Position numbers and translations under genes: made by a program
NCBI GenBank assembly: GCA_037576215.1
Contig: JBANDB010000001.1
Coordinates: 1,922,001-1,986,000 of the forward strand
DNA length: 64,000 bases
Origin: Armillaria gallica
Lineage: Eukaryota > Basidiomycota > Agaricomycetes > Agaricales > Physalacriaceae
Reading direction: 5' to 3'
In this document: positions 33,216 through 43,005 of the stretch, in pieces
How the letters are laid out: each line of letters begins with the position of its first letter
Numbering within the stretch: position 1 is the first letter of the stretch
The notes under the pieces: model-generated
Seen by the model: only the letters and a program-made list of their open reading frames with translations
Told to the model about the DNA's origin: nothing
Database searches by the model: none

Positions 33216-35840
33216 TTAACCCAACATACTCTGCAGCACATACGTGACATCTCCCATAGCAAACTCCAGCTCCTTCCGCGCCTCATTGTATCTAGCCCTC
33301 TCACGATGCGTGGTCTGAGGAAGAGCTTCCACCCCCACAGACCAGAAGAAAAGCGCCGCCATTACACTGACCAAACCGTTCTTCCCCGAGTGTGTCTTCA
33401 AGCACCCCCAGTTAACGTCCGTTGATGGATGAATTTGGACAGGGCGACCGTCCGGTTCACGTTCGAGATCCTCGATGCTATCCTCTGATCCATCCACACG
33501 ATCTTCAGGCTGGAGATTCGCCCACCAGGCCCAGAAAGGCTCCTGAAACTTGGAGACTACGTCGAGATTCGCGTAAGTCGGTCGCCACTTCTGTGATCTT
33601 GCACGAGCAATCCACTGCCCTACGCACTCGGGACGCTCTTCAGCGGATAGCTTGTCGCTGCTGTCGAAATCGTTCGTGAACTGGAATGCTACCCACGAGT
33701 AGATGACTTGAGACCAGTCGGGTCCAAAACTACCCGACTTGAACATCTCAAGTGCCTTTATCACCCAAGGAGGAGCATTGGAGGGGAAAACGATACTGGC
33801 AAGGAGGGGTACGGGGTCCTCAGCCCCCGCAGGCTCCTTCACGATGTCTTTGAGACTCTTCTTCTTCGGCACATTATCACCTTGCCCATCAACCTTCCTT
33901 CGTTTGGTAACAGCACCATCACAGGGATCATCCCCAGCCGGTCGCTTTTTGATACTCAATTGCCCTGTACGGAACCCTCGTGCCGAGCCACCTTGCACTG
34001 TACGGGAGGGGCCCACTCCCGCGAATCGATTTGGCCTGCAGGTAAGGTTCAAAGTGCTGATCTGTACCACGTTGGTGTCCTTCGTTGCTAGGGCTTTGCT
34101 TGAAATAAGCGAGATATCTGTATTTATGGAAGGCTGGGCGAGGTGTCCAGATGATGCAGTCGAATTGGAAGCGGCCTCAGACATAACGGGAGGAGACGCC
34201 GGCAGAGGCGGCGGAGAGATCAGAGGGGATGGTGGCCGTGAGGCGGCTGGTGGTGTAGCAGGACGCGAGGGTGGGGGGGGTGAAGCACCGAGTGAGGGAG
34301 CGAGCGATGACGGTCGAGAAGCTGGTTGCGTTTGTGCAGGCACTGTGGCTCCCGTCTTGGCTCCCGTCTTAACTACTGTTGCTGATTTTGACGCCAGAAG
34401 TTGGGAAAGGGTTGGAAGACTGCTAGGCCTTCCGGTGTGTCCCGATGGCTTGGTTGCTTTGACAACGGCGGACTTGTTGCCTTTGGGAGGCTTGGTAGAT
34501 GCAACTGTCGATGAAGAGGAAGTGGAGGGGGAAGAAGCCTTGGACCCGACAGTATTTGGCCCATCAACCTCATCTACAACGGCGGCCTCGTACTCCTTCA
34601 ACCCCAATCCCAACTCCTCCAGAGCCTCCAGACCTGCGTCGTCGGGTAAGGCCATAGCTTGACAATCTTCAGGACCTGTATCATCAATGACAGTCAGGAT
34701 GAGTGGATAACGAAGTATTGAACTTACGGTAACACTTTTTTAAGAACCTGGCGTACATTGGTTCGACGATCTTGCGGTAAAGGATCCTCTCTGAGTCGAC
34801 GAAGTTCTGCGCTCCGGGACCTAGTGTTTTTCCTGAACATATGCTGTGGAAACTGTCAGAGCTAAAACACAGATATTGACCTAGCATACCTGATGACATT
34901 CAGGTGCCCTCCGTCATTAGGTTCAGGCCCCCCCCATAGCAAGGCGAGCTTTCCATTCGTAGCCTTCGCCACCTGATCGAGGATTGGAAGCATAAATTGA
35001 GAAAGATTATCGATGCATCTGGAGGTAATTCAGGATGGGAACACCTTAAGCAGAATAGCACACGTACTTCTGTATTTCGATCGGATCTGACGATGCCTTC
35101 CTGTTCGTGTTAGCTTCCCACTCCGCTAAGGCAGCGGTGTGCTCGTTCTCACTCTTCTTCATCCATTCCTTCTTTTCCTCCTCCAGAAGGGCGTTGTAGC
35201 GGTCGCTCCGCATGCTCTGGCGTTTGCCTGGTTTCTGCTTTTCCGACACCTCGCCTCGATCGACCATCTTCTGCAGTTCCTCTTCAACCTCTTGGCCATA
35301 TAATTTGCACCATAGATTGTACGCAGTTCGTCGACGTGGTTTCTGAGTTGTATGACCGGTTAAACTCGCAAGGAGGAAGTTGTAAGGATTGTCAGTATCT
35401 CTGGCCATGTTGTTTTGGCTCAGATCGTCATGATATCAGAGCCAGCGGTCGATTTGCTGACAAATCGACACGTGAGTCAGCGGTCACGATGGTAATTTCA
35501 AAAATGGTCGCGACTTACACCTACGTGCGATTTGACCGTGTCCTGGTGTTCCTTGTAATCTTTCATGGCCTTCACGAACTCTTCCGGTTTTAATTTAGTC
35601 GCATCTGGGAAAAGCTTTTCGAGGATCGGCGCATTATCGTCCACGAGTGCTAGGGCTTCCGCAGTGGGTTCTTCGTTCTCCGGGAGAGAGGGAGAGAACC
35701 TTTTAAAGTAACGTCAATGGACGCCAAGGCAAAACGCTTGGAGGTCTCCGTCTCTTTTTGCCTTTGCATAGCCGGGCAGCTGCTCTGTCAAGAAAACCTG
35801 CCGAGCCCCTCAGAATGTTCCAGGATTGACCATACTGGCG
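33216..35840 (-). pseudogene. Large KDZ1 cargo gene, unknown function, HMG-box-like segment
   Basis: Exons from about 35840 to 33216 make a large protein of a type common in Agaricomycetes but unnamed to me. Near the N-terminus is FLTEQLPGYAKAKRDGDLQ. Then come RRRTAYNLWCKLYGQEVEEE and LLEEEKKEWMKKSENEHT, whose helix pattern faintly resembles an HMG box. A low-complexity Ser/Pro/Thr linker (34600-34100) follows. The C-terminal domain has APPWVIKALEMFKSG, FWAWWANLQP and NWGCLKTHSGKNGLVSV. TGA codons at 35714-35716 (after GVH, before RYFKRF) and 35436-35438 (WL-stop-YHDD) look like former CGA. An antisense open frame across 33739-34662 is a shadow. Confidence 0.6.
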
Positions 35841-36421
35841 ACAAGATCAGTCTTCGCATGCCTGATCATCAGTGATCATTGGACTTACGTTTTTTGTAGA
35901 AGGTATGTGTGGATTTTGTTGAAAGTGGGAAGGCAAGGATGGTTTTCCCAGATTCGACTCAAGGAGCGCGCCTAAGTACCAGTGGACGGGCCCATCTAGA
36001 CAGTAATTGGCGACGATTTATCCGAGGTATGTAAGTTTCTCGCGACATGAAAATTTGCTAAGTCTAGGCGTCAACTGACATGTATTAGTTGACAGGGTTA
36101 GCGCATCCAAATAGAATACCCAGGTGTCAGTTCCCAGGTGTCTCTTGACCCGGTCGCCTTGAGAAGTCATATGATGCGACAAATTGCAAGACCTGGATCC
36201 CCCGGTCATCGGTGGGATGCTCCCAAATAGAATATCCCCTTCACCCTTGAAACTTGAAGCTTTAATAAGGACCCGGACGTGTACTCCCACCACCTCGATA
36301 TTGATGCCCCCTCCCCCGAGCGCTGTTCCAGCCCAATCCGCTGCCACATCTGGTACAACCTTCGCCCTTCCCTTGCCTGAACTCCCACTAACGGCACTCC
36401 CCAGCTTCAGACTTTGTGTCA
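35841..36421. other. Spacer between the large cargo gene and the hybrid-binding gene
   Basis: About 580 bp between divergent genes, with no supported coding. It probably holds the start of the minus-strand gene's first exon and the promoter of the gene at 36422. Confidence 0.3.
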
Positions 36422-37132
36422 ATGATGGCCGCCCTTGCCAATCTCAACCTCTCTAATGGCGGTATGTGTAGTATTTCCCTCAGATCTTCCCCTTGACTCA
36501 CGAGTATTTAGCTACTCTGACGACCACCACAACAACCACCAATAGACTCCACCTTCCCGCCTCGAGTGCTGGTGTAGGCGCCCCGACTCTTCCTGCGACT
36601 GCTGCCAGTACCACGACCGCTGGGACCCCTAGCAGTACCACCAGTATTTCCCTCACCACTGCTACGCCACCCACTGCTCGTGCTACCGCCAATACGGCTC
36701 CTGCTGCAACGGCCCCTGCCCCTGCTCGCGCAGAACGCCGGGTCTATCGCGTTCCTAGGCCAGAGGACCTTCCCTGTCCTCCCGCCGTCTGGCCCCCTCA
36801 AAATAACTTTTATGTCGTCACATCCGGACAAGAAGTCAGGATTTTTTTCACTTGGTATGTTTTCTTTTTTCTTCCTGGCGTCTTGAGCTTACGGGACCAT
36901 CAGGACTGAGACTGCAGAGAGGGTCATCGGTGTTCCAGGAAATATTTATGAGTGGAAGAATAACTACTACGATGCCGTCGACATCTACCGCCGCACCTAT
37001 GACAAAGAACAAGTCCACGTCACCCCCCTCGCCGGTTCCCGCTTTGATGTATCCATCGAAGACGAATGGGGTTCGTTGGACTGGGGTAGCGACGATGAAG
37101 ACAGCTTCCTGGCCGCTACGAGCCAGGATTAG
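36422..37132 (+). CDS. RNase H1 N-terminal / Caulimovirus-VI-like domain protein
   Basis: Three exons (36422-36461, 36512-36854, 36904-37132) join at GT-AG sites into 203 residues with no stops. After a Thr/Ala/Pro-rich low-complexity half (about residues 15-90), residues 115-165 carry NNFYVVTSGQEVRIFFTW, ERVIGVPG, and NNYYDAVDIYRRTY. This is the pattern of the RNase H1 N-terminal or Caulimovirus-VI fold, whose members bind RNA-DNA hybrids. An acidic, Trp-containing tail ends the protein. The RNase H catalytic domain is absent. It sits between the large gene and the TET/JBP gene of KDZ1. I infer a nucleic-acid-binding accessory role in the element. Confidence 0.65.
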
Positions 37133-37888
37133 AAGTAGGGCGATGGACCTAGTAGCTGCTTCTTACATTTACATTTCTTTTGAAAAAATGTTGATTTAGT
37201 TTCTTTTTGTTTAGTACAGAAAACCCAACAATGTCATCTGCCATGCATCTGTCTGAATTGAGTCTTATGAAGAGGGTCCACCAAATGAAACATATATTGA
37301 TTCGGATGAATCATCTGAGCTTAGAAGTCATGAGATTGGAATGGAAAGGTACCAGATATCATGGTACACTTTCTCCAACATCTCTCGGCGACCTCGCCGC
37401 CAGACAGTCCAGCTTTTTCCTATTGAGGTGTCTTCGACCATTGAATCTTGATCATCCGTAGTCGTTATATTATCACTTTGATAAAGATCGGTTTGGTATC
37501 TACGCCATTCGGATTTAGGATCTGTTGTAGCTATTCTGAAAGTGTTTCCCCGTAGGATTCGTTGATAGACGTCGTCCGTTAATAGCTTAGCGGGTTACCT
37601 CGGAACTCCCTCGTTGACAAAGTGGTTCCATCGTGTTGATAGAGATGAGCAAAAAGATCAGGAGACAGTTGAAGCCGTTTGAATGTGCTGCTAATGTAGC
37701 AAGATGCCGATCTTGCTGTCGAACAATTCTACGCATCATAAGAAAGTACTTCAGCGGCAAGGAGTAGGATAATCAGGATACCTGGGTGCTTTTAGAATGC
37801 ACTGTGTTTTATGGGCTCATGTTCATGTCAATTTGCGGTCTGTCGTTGTTATTTGATTGAGAGTGCTCCGTTATGAATGGTATACTCA
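37133..37888. other. Spacer between hybrid-binding gene and TET/JBP gene
   Basis: 756 bp between convergent genes. It is AT-rich with scattered stops in all frames and no supported gene. Confidence 0.4.
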
Positions 37889-39442
37889 TCATTTATCCTC
37901 CTTAAGTACAGAAAGTTTAGAATATAGACCTAGGCCCATCTCCCATCGCCCAGCGCGAGTTCTGAGGGCAGCGTCGCGCTCCTCACCGTTCAGCTGGCGC
38001 CAGTAATCCTCACTCAGCTGAAACCCATGATCCACCCAGCGAAATAACCCCCCTGCCGTATACTGCGTAAATGAGTACCTCGTTTCTCCACGGCTAATGG
38101 TCGTGTTGGAGTGTCGGAGCACGGCTGATGGAATCAGTATGGTGGAACCTGGAGGAAACTCAATCACTAATTTGAGGTCCCACAAAATCAGGTGGCCGCC
38201 CTTCTTGGGGTTGAACCGACCAAGCGCTGTTATGGCGCACCAACCGAAGGGTAGATTGCCAGAATCCATATGTTCGACAGTTACAGTTTTTGGCCCGAAA
38301 TTGAATGTGCAGGCAGAAAAGATGCTGTTGGCGAAGTTGAGAATCAGGCTGTCATCGCTGAGGAGAAGGGCCTTGAGGTGCATGGCATAGTACTGAAACA
38401 GGGACGGGGCCCATGCTGTGAAGACACCTAACATACTTCTCAGCCTAAGTGATGGCAATAGTCACGGTGCCGTAACGTACCTGAAGCGAATCCCGCCAGA
38501 TGTATGAAGGTGATATGATTGATGAGGGTCGCCAAGACTTGTGCCGCGGTGCCCTCATGATGAAGATTCTGCGGGAACTGGGGACGCGTTAGTCGTAACC
38601 GACACTTTGAGGGAGGGTGGAATTTCGCACCGTTTGCCCTCCGCCAAATGAAATTCCAACTGAGAGTGCCGAATAGCGCCCGCGGCGATGCTTCCGCTGT
38701 TTCCGTGAGAAGGTACATTTGCCTCGACTTTGTTCCAGGAGGTCGGACGCCGATGTATGTACGCTCTCCCAATCAGGATCTTTGGGCTGCCCCGCTAGAA
38801 CAGTGATGACACGCCCCTCGTCGTCGGCTACGGGTATCGCCTCTCTAGGGGTTTGTGAAGAGTTGGGGTTGTAGCTGGGGGTTGAATGCTCACCTTCCGC
38901 TCCAAGCCTTGTAATCAAATCCATACCGGCTGTTCGGTCCCACTAAATCCTGCAGGGCAACTGGTCGTTTCCAACCCTCATCAAAGCGCTTACCTACATA
39001 GGCAGAGGACGCTACGGGGGCTTTCTCAGTGGCGTACGCCGTTCGGACTTCTTCGGGCTGGGTCTGGTGCTTGCGCTTTGTATTCGCCCGGGCTTGATAG
39101 TTGTAGGGCTTGTTTGATTCACGTTGTTTTGCCCGTTGTTTCTTGCAGTTCGAGTGGCTCTGCTTTTTCTGGTGATTTCGGGGGTTCAAGGACATTGGAA
39201 GGGGCGATATATCAAAGGTTCCTGGCTTCGGTGAATGGGGCGGCGTGGGATGTGGCGTTGTGGGAACGGAAGAGAGGGGATCGCTGAGGTCGTTGAGGTC
39301 ATATGCATCCAGAGGATCAAGGATCTCTTCGTGGTCGACGCAATCATGGACCAGGCATGAGAAGCTGAAGTCGGGATCTGAGCTCACCTCCGGCTGGGTC
39401 GAGACTTGCCACGGAGAGAAATGGCTACCAGATCTGGTCTAA
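37889..39442 (-). CDS. TET/JBP-family 2-oxoglutarate/Fe(II) dioxygenase
   Basis: Exons (about 39442)-38894, 38844-38631, 38577-38481 and 38427-37889 join in frame without a stop. The N-terminal half is Pro-rich and then very basic (QRAKQRESNKPYNYQ). The catalytic core begins at VADDEGRVITVLAGQPKDPD. It has the iron-binding HMD triad part in VEHMDSGN, GHLILWDLKLVIEFPPGS, the distal His in PSAVLRHSN and the 2-oxoglutarate-binding Arg in ETRYSFTQY. These match the mushroom TET/JBP clade. Such enzymes oxidise 5-methylcytosine (TET) or thymine (JBP) in DNA. KDZ elements are known carriers. All metal and cosubstrate residues are present, so the enzyme could be active. The first exon upstream of 39442 is not resolved. 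Confidence 0.88.
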
Positions 39443-40156
39443 ATACGCGGTTAGTGGGCGGCTGGGGGAATGGGAATAATGTTACACGCCGTTCGGAAGG
39501 AGAAGAATTCAGTAAGGACACCTATGGGTTCCAAAATCAGCGCCTGCAGAGATTTGACACAAGACCCGGCCATCGCAATGCACCCATACCATACAGCAGT
39601 TACCTCGACGCCTCGTATTCCCAGGCTTGAGTATTCGTAGGCACGAGGTAGTCGCTGTAATGGTGGATGCTGCAAATGTAGCTAAAAATGGACTCACGCG
39701 GTAGGATCTTCATGGGGGGATCAGTTGTGTGGTGGTGGCGCGAAAGTCAAAGGTGAAAGTTTCTACTGTCAACAACCAATCAACAACCTTTGTTAGAACG
39801 TGTTGTGGTCACATGTTTGTTATATAACTTAGTTTAAGCCTCGTGTTTCAGAGTTTGAAACTCCGAAACCTTGCCGAACCAAAGCCGAGGATCCAAAACG
39901 TACTTATCTTGTGTTTCTCGCCTCACCGACCGCTATATGAGAACCCGGGATATGCCCAAAGTTAGTCATAATGTTTCTTTGACGATGTGCAATTCTTTGG
40001 ACCCAGCATAAACAGTAGGTGGCAAGGACACTGTCGGTCATGACCGGACCAAGCATGAACAATCTGAATGCAACATTGACAACGCAACCTGGGTATAAGT
40101 ACTAGGAATGATGAATCCCAGTAGCAACACACGCCTAACCACTCCGCATCCTGATC
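39443..40156. other. 5' region of the TET/JBP gene and spacer
   Basis: On the minus strand 39690-39520 encodes a possible extra exon with a Cys-rich piece (CCMVWVHCDGRVLC). It could be a zinc-binding N-terminus of the TET/JBP protein, but I could not join it in frame. 39740-40150 is the divergent promoter region shared with the gene at 40157. Confidence 0.3.
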
Positions 40157-41053
40157 ATGCCTCCAGCCCCCCAACCTGTACCCCTCAGGCCGATTACACC
40201 ACCAGAGCTCCCTCCCACAGTCGCACCGTTCATTACTCGGCTTGAGGTACCTGATGTCCCACCGTCTCTAAAGAATATCACCAACTCAGACAGATGGGTT
40301 ACCCAAGTCAAAACCCATGTCTGTGAGACTACTTCAATGCATATCATTCGTATTTAAGCTTACTTGTATGCGCAGATACAAACGAGAACCCGACGTTGAC
40401 AGAAGATCATGTTGGCAAGGCGTTAGTAAATCAACACAGGTTGTTGACTGCTCACACAGCGAGTGCGTTATTTTCCTGGCTGGGTCACGTGTATTTTCTG
40501 ATGCAATCAAACAGATCACCCTGAACAGATGCCCGCCTGGGCGAGATTGATGGAGCAGCGGTTGCAGCAAAACGCAACTTCGAACAAGAATGAACTGACG
40601 GCATTGATTACGGGGGTTGAAGAGAAGTTAATGCTTGTTGAACGGGATATAAAAGGAAAGATCGATGAGGTTGATAAGAAGGTTGAAGCTCTAAGTAAGA
40701 GAGTCATCAATGTTGAAATCCTTACAGCCCGAGTACGTCGCTTAGTGTTCTGCCTAAGTAACTTCTAACCTGTTGTGTAGGCCCACAATCTTTCGTGTGG
40801 TGATGGCAACGACCGTGCTTATGTACCCATTGCGTCACCGACCGGGCACTTTCCCAATGAGGATGGATTCGGCCGTAATGTTTACGAATTACCCCCCTTG
40901 TGTCGTGCTGATGATCTCCGGAATCTCATCGACTCGCACCTCAATGCCTACATCCAGGGATATGGCATCCGCTCTGGTCGGCGGAATACGACGAGGCGCG
41001 AGGAGAAGCTTGGAAAGTTACGATATTACATTGGAAGTCAAGCAGCTCTTTAG
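40157..41053 (+). CDS. Mug135-like C-terminal domain protein
   Basis: Four exons (40157-40322, 40376-40488, 40529-40732, 40781-41053), with donors such as GTGAGA and GTACGT, give 251 residues with no stop. The Pro-rich N-terminus is followed by PAWARLMEQRLQQ, then a charged coiled coil (VERDIKGKIDEVDKKVEAL). The end has AHNLSCGDGNDRAYVPI, ELPPLCRADDLRNLIDSHL and YIQGYGI. This resembles the fungal Mug135-like C-terminal family, first named from a fission yeast meiotically upregulated gene and of unknown biochemistry. It is head to head with the TET/JBP gene, so the two may share a promoter. Assignment is by remembered pattern only. Confidence 0.55.
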
Positions 41054-41373
41054 GTTCATACATTTTTCGAAGTACATACTGTGTGGTTTATAAGATAGTG
41101 CCGCGATATCATCTTTTATCATTCCCGGATCTTGCACAAGAATAAGCCCTTACTTTTCGCCTCCCCGCCTGTGTCCCTGCCTTTTGTGTAGGCCCCTGAG
41201 AGGCCGCACCCTGGGTGTTCACAATGGCAGATAATTAGAAGTACATATTCATTCAGACAAATTATTGGTAATGTTAGCGACAGTGTAGCTGTCCCCTCTG
41301 CCCTTCTATCCTCGGTGGCTCAAAAGTCGACTTCGGCGTTAAGCCAAGGTGAGCCGAGTCACGGCAACACTAA

Positions 41374-41561
41374 TCTGGTTGGAAATACGTCTGAAAATAC
41401 CACGGGAGGTTTTTCTGAATGTCGTACCAAGGGTTTTCTACGCGTCCTTTGTGTGCAAAGACCTATGAAGATATACCTCCTGAATTATAATATAAGGTCT
41501 TTCTGCACAAAGGACGCGCAGAAAACCTCCCGTGGTATTTTCAGACGTATTTCGAACCAGA
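41374..41561. repeat. Foldback (hairpin) element of about 190 bp
   Basis: TCTGGTTGGAAATACGTC...(arms of about 45 bp)...GACGTATTTCGAACCAGA is a near-perfect inverted repeat. A second paired block inside (GCGTCCTTTGTG / CACAAAGGACGC) leaves a short AT-rich loop near 41475-41500. It resembles a foldback MITE. I see no convincing target duplication. Confidence 0.75.
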
Positions 41562-42739
41562 AAACGGCCGAAAGATAAATACGTGGAAATCTGTACTGTA
41601 TTTGGATAGGCATTTACACGTCAGTCTTTCGGTCTCTAAACTTGCCTAAAAATGTATGCTTCTTTTGAACGGATCTTTTCATCTTGATTACTCACTACCT
41701 GTTCAAATGGCCCACGATGTCGACGACGGGCATTGCCCCAATCGCAGGCCCGCACTCAACCTTGACCATGGATCCCACATCTATTGCTATTTACATGTAG
41801 GACGACGCGTGTGCCAAAATCCTGCCCAGCGATGACGACAACAGTGGTAGTGTATCAATAGGCGAAGGGGGTGGCAACCAAGAGAAAGGTGCCGGGTGGC
41901 CTGAAAGTGATGTGACGACGGTGTGGAGGCACGGAAAGGGGAAGGTGTGACCAGGAGGGCGGCAGCACGGGTACAGTAGGGGGCGGGAATCCTAACACAT
42001 TTCTTCCATACGACAGCGACGATGGTCACTGCTACTCCACCAATGCTCACAGCCCACACCCGTGTTAGGATAATGACATTACTACCTTGCCAGCTGAATT
42101 GAGGACGACGCCACCACCATCCAGCCCCACCGGCATCAATTCACCGCGACGAGCGTACAGCCAGCCATCATGTTCGACTGCCCACGACGATGAGGGATAC
42201 AACGGCGAACACCGTGCTCTGTCGTCATCGCCGCTACTGCCTCAATGGAATCCAACCCAACCCTGACCCCGTATATCATTCCCGGTGACCACACCCCGCC
42301 ACACTGCCATCTGGCCGCTGTACCCATTTTCTGGTATAGCGAAAAGGGTAGTGCCGTTCGGGGGCGTCCACCCCCACGTACGCGCACACCACAGCAGCCA
42401 CTGGATATTGCACAATTTGTCCGCCCACCGACCTCCTACCGGCGCATTGTCTCGCACCACCATTTTGGCATCATCCCCGTCCCCGTGCAAGGCCTCTCTA
42501 TCCCTATCCTGACGGCGAGAGTCTACACACCTAATCCTATATTTAAAAAATGTAAATTGCACATAATTAATATATAATAATTAAAATCAAAAAGTATTCT
42601 ATAAACAAATCTATCTGCTTATTTAGGCCACTGGCGGGCGCAGCGGCGGAATCAATGTCGGTGGTGACGGCGGGCCTGATGACGTCGCAAATATATGGGT
42701 GGAGGTCATATAATTATGCAGTAAACATCAACTTATAAC
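41562..42739. other. Right non-coding part of KDZ1
   Basis: No gene is supported. 41780-42540 is GC- and ACC-rich with several overlapping open frames on both strands, none with family features, and is probably repeat-derived. 42540-42640 is very AT-rich. Confidence 0.4.
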
Positions 42740-42832
42740 AGTGGTTTGGTGTAGTGGTTATATTGTCACTTGTAGATCAATCACATGATGCTTGTTTTTG
42801 AAGGCCCCGAGTTCGACTCTCGGCACTGCCCG
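42740..42832 (+). other. tRNA-like module in the right end of KDZ1
   Basis: TTTGGTGTAGTGGTTATATT (A box / D arm) is followed, after an extended middle, by CCCGAGTTCGACTCTCGG, a perfect 5-bp T-arm stem with a standard loop. CAGTG (5') and CACTG (3') could pair as part of an acceptor stem. It lies at the same depth and in mirror orientation to the module at 28951-29050, so it belongs to the extended inverted ends. Confidence 0.6.
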
Positions 42833-42901
42833 AAATATTTCATGCGGTCATGGGTCGGTTTGCCAGCGGTAGCTTACTAATGCTCTCATAATCACATAAG
42901 T

Positions 42902-42997
42902 ACTCTATATAGGCTGGGCTGTCCACTGACAGTCCTGATGCATTAATTACATCTGTCAACTGACACTGTTTCAAGCATTAAAGTAGCAGCATTAGGT
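42902..42997. repeat. KDZ1 right terminal inverted repeat
   Basis: Complement of the left end, with the palindrome TGTCAACTGACA at 42954-42965, followed by the GAATTTGG duplication. Confidence 0.85.
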
Positions 42998-43005
42998 GAA
43001 TTTGG

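Larger units (their letters stand above)
28762..42997 (-). mobile_element. KDZ1: 14.2 kb KDZ transposon carrying a TET/JBP gene and other cargo
   Basis: GAATTTGG is duplicated at 28754-28761 and 42998-43005. Removing the insert restores the Gypsy2 reverse transcriptase frame exactly. The ends are imperfect inverted repeats of at least 75 bp sharing GCTTGAAA, TGTCAGTTGACAGATGTAAT and CTATATAG. Inside are a KDZ transposase with CxC2 zinc cluster (29289-32993), a large unknown gene (33216-35840), a hybrid-binding domain protein (36422-37132), a TET/JBP dioxygenase (37889-39442) and a Mug135-like gene (40157-41053). The link between KDZ elements and TET/JBP genes in mushrooms is known (Iyer and colleagues, 2014). 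The 8-bp duplication fits the superfamily. Confidence 0.93.

Noticed and set aside
33739..34662. 307-codon plus-strand open frame
   Set aside because: Antisense shadow of the low-complexity Ser/Pro part of the minus-strand cargo gene.
41780..42560. Overlapping open frames on both strands near the right end of KDZ1
   Set aside because: GC-rich chance frames without motifs, start context or introns.
42740..42832. Functional tRNA gene
   Set aside because: The T arm is perfect, but the acceptor stem is only partly paired and the middle is too long without a clear anticodon arm.
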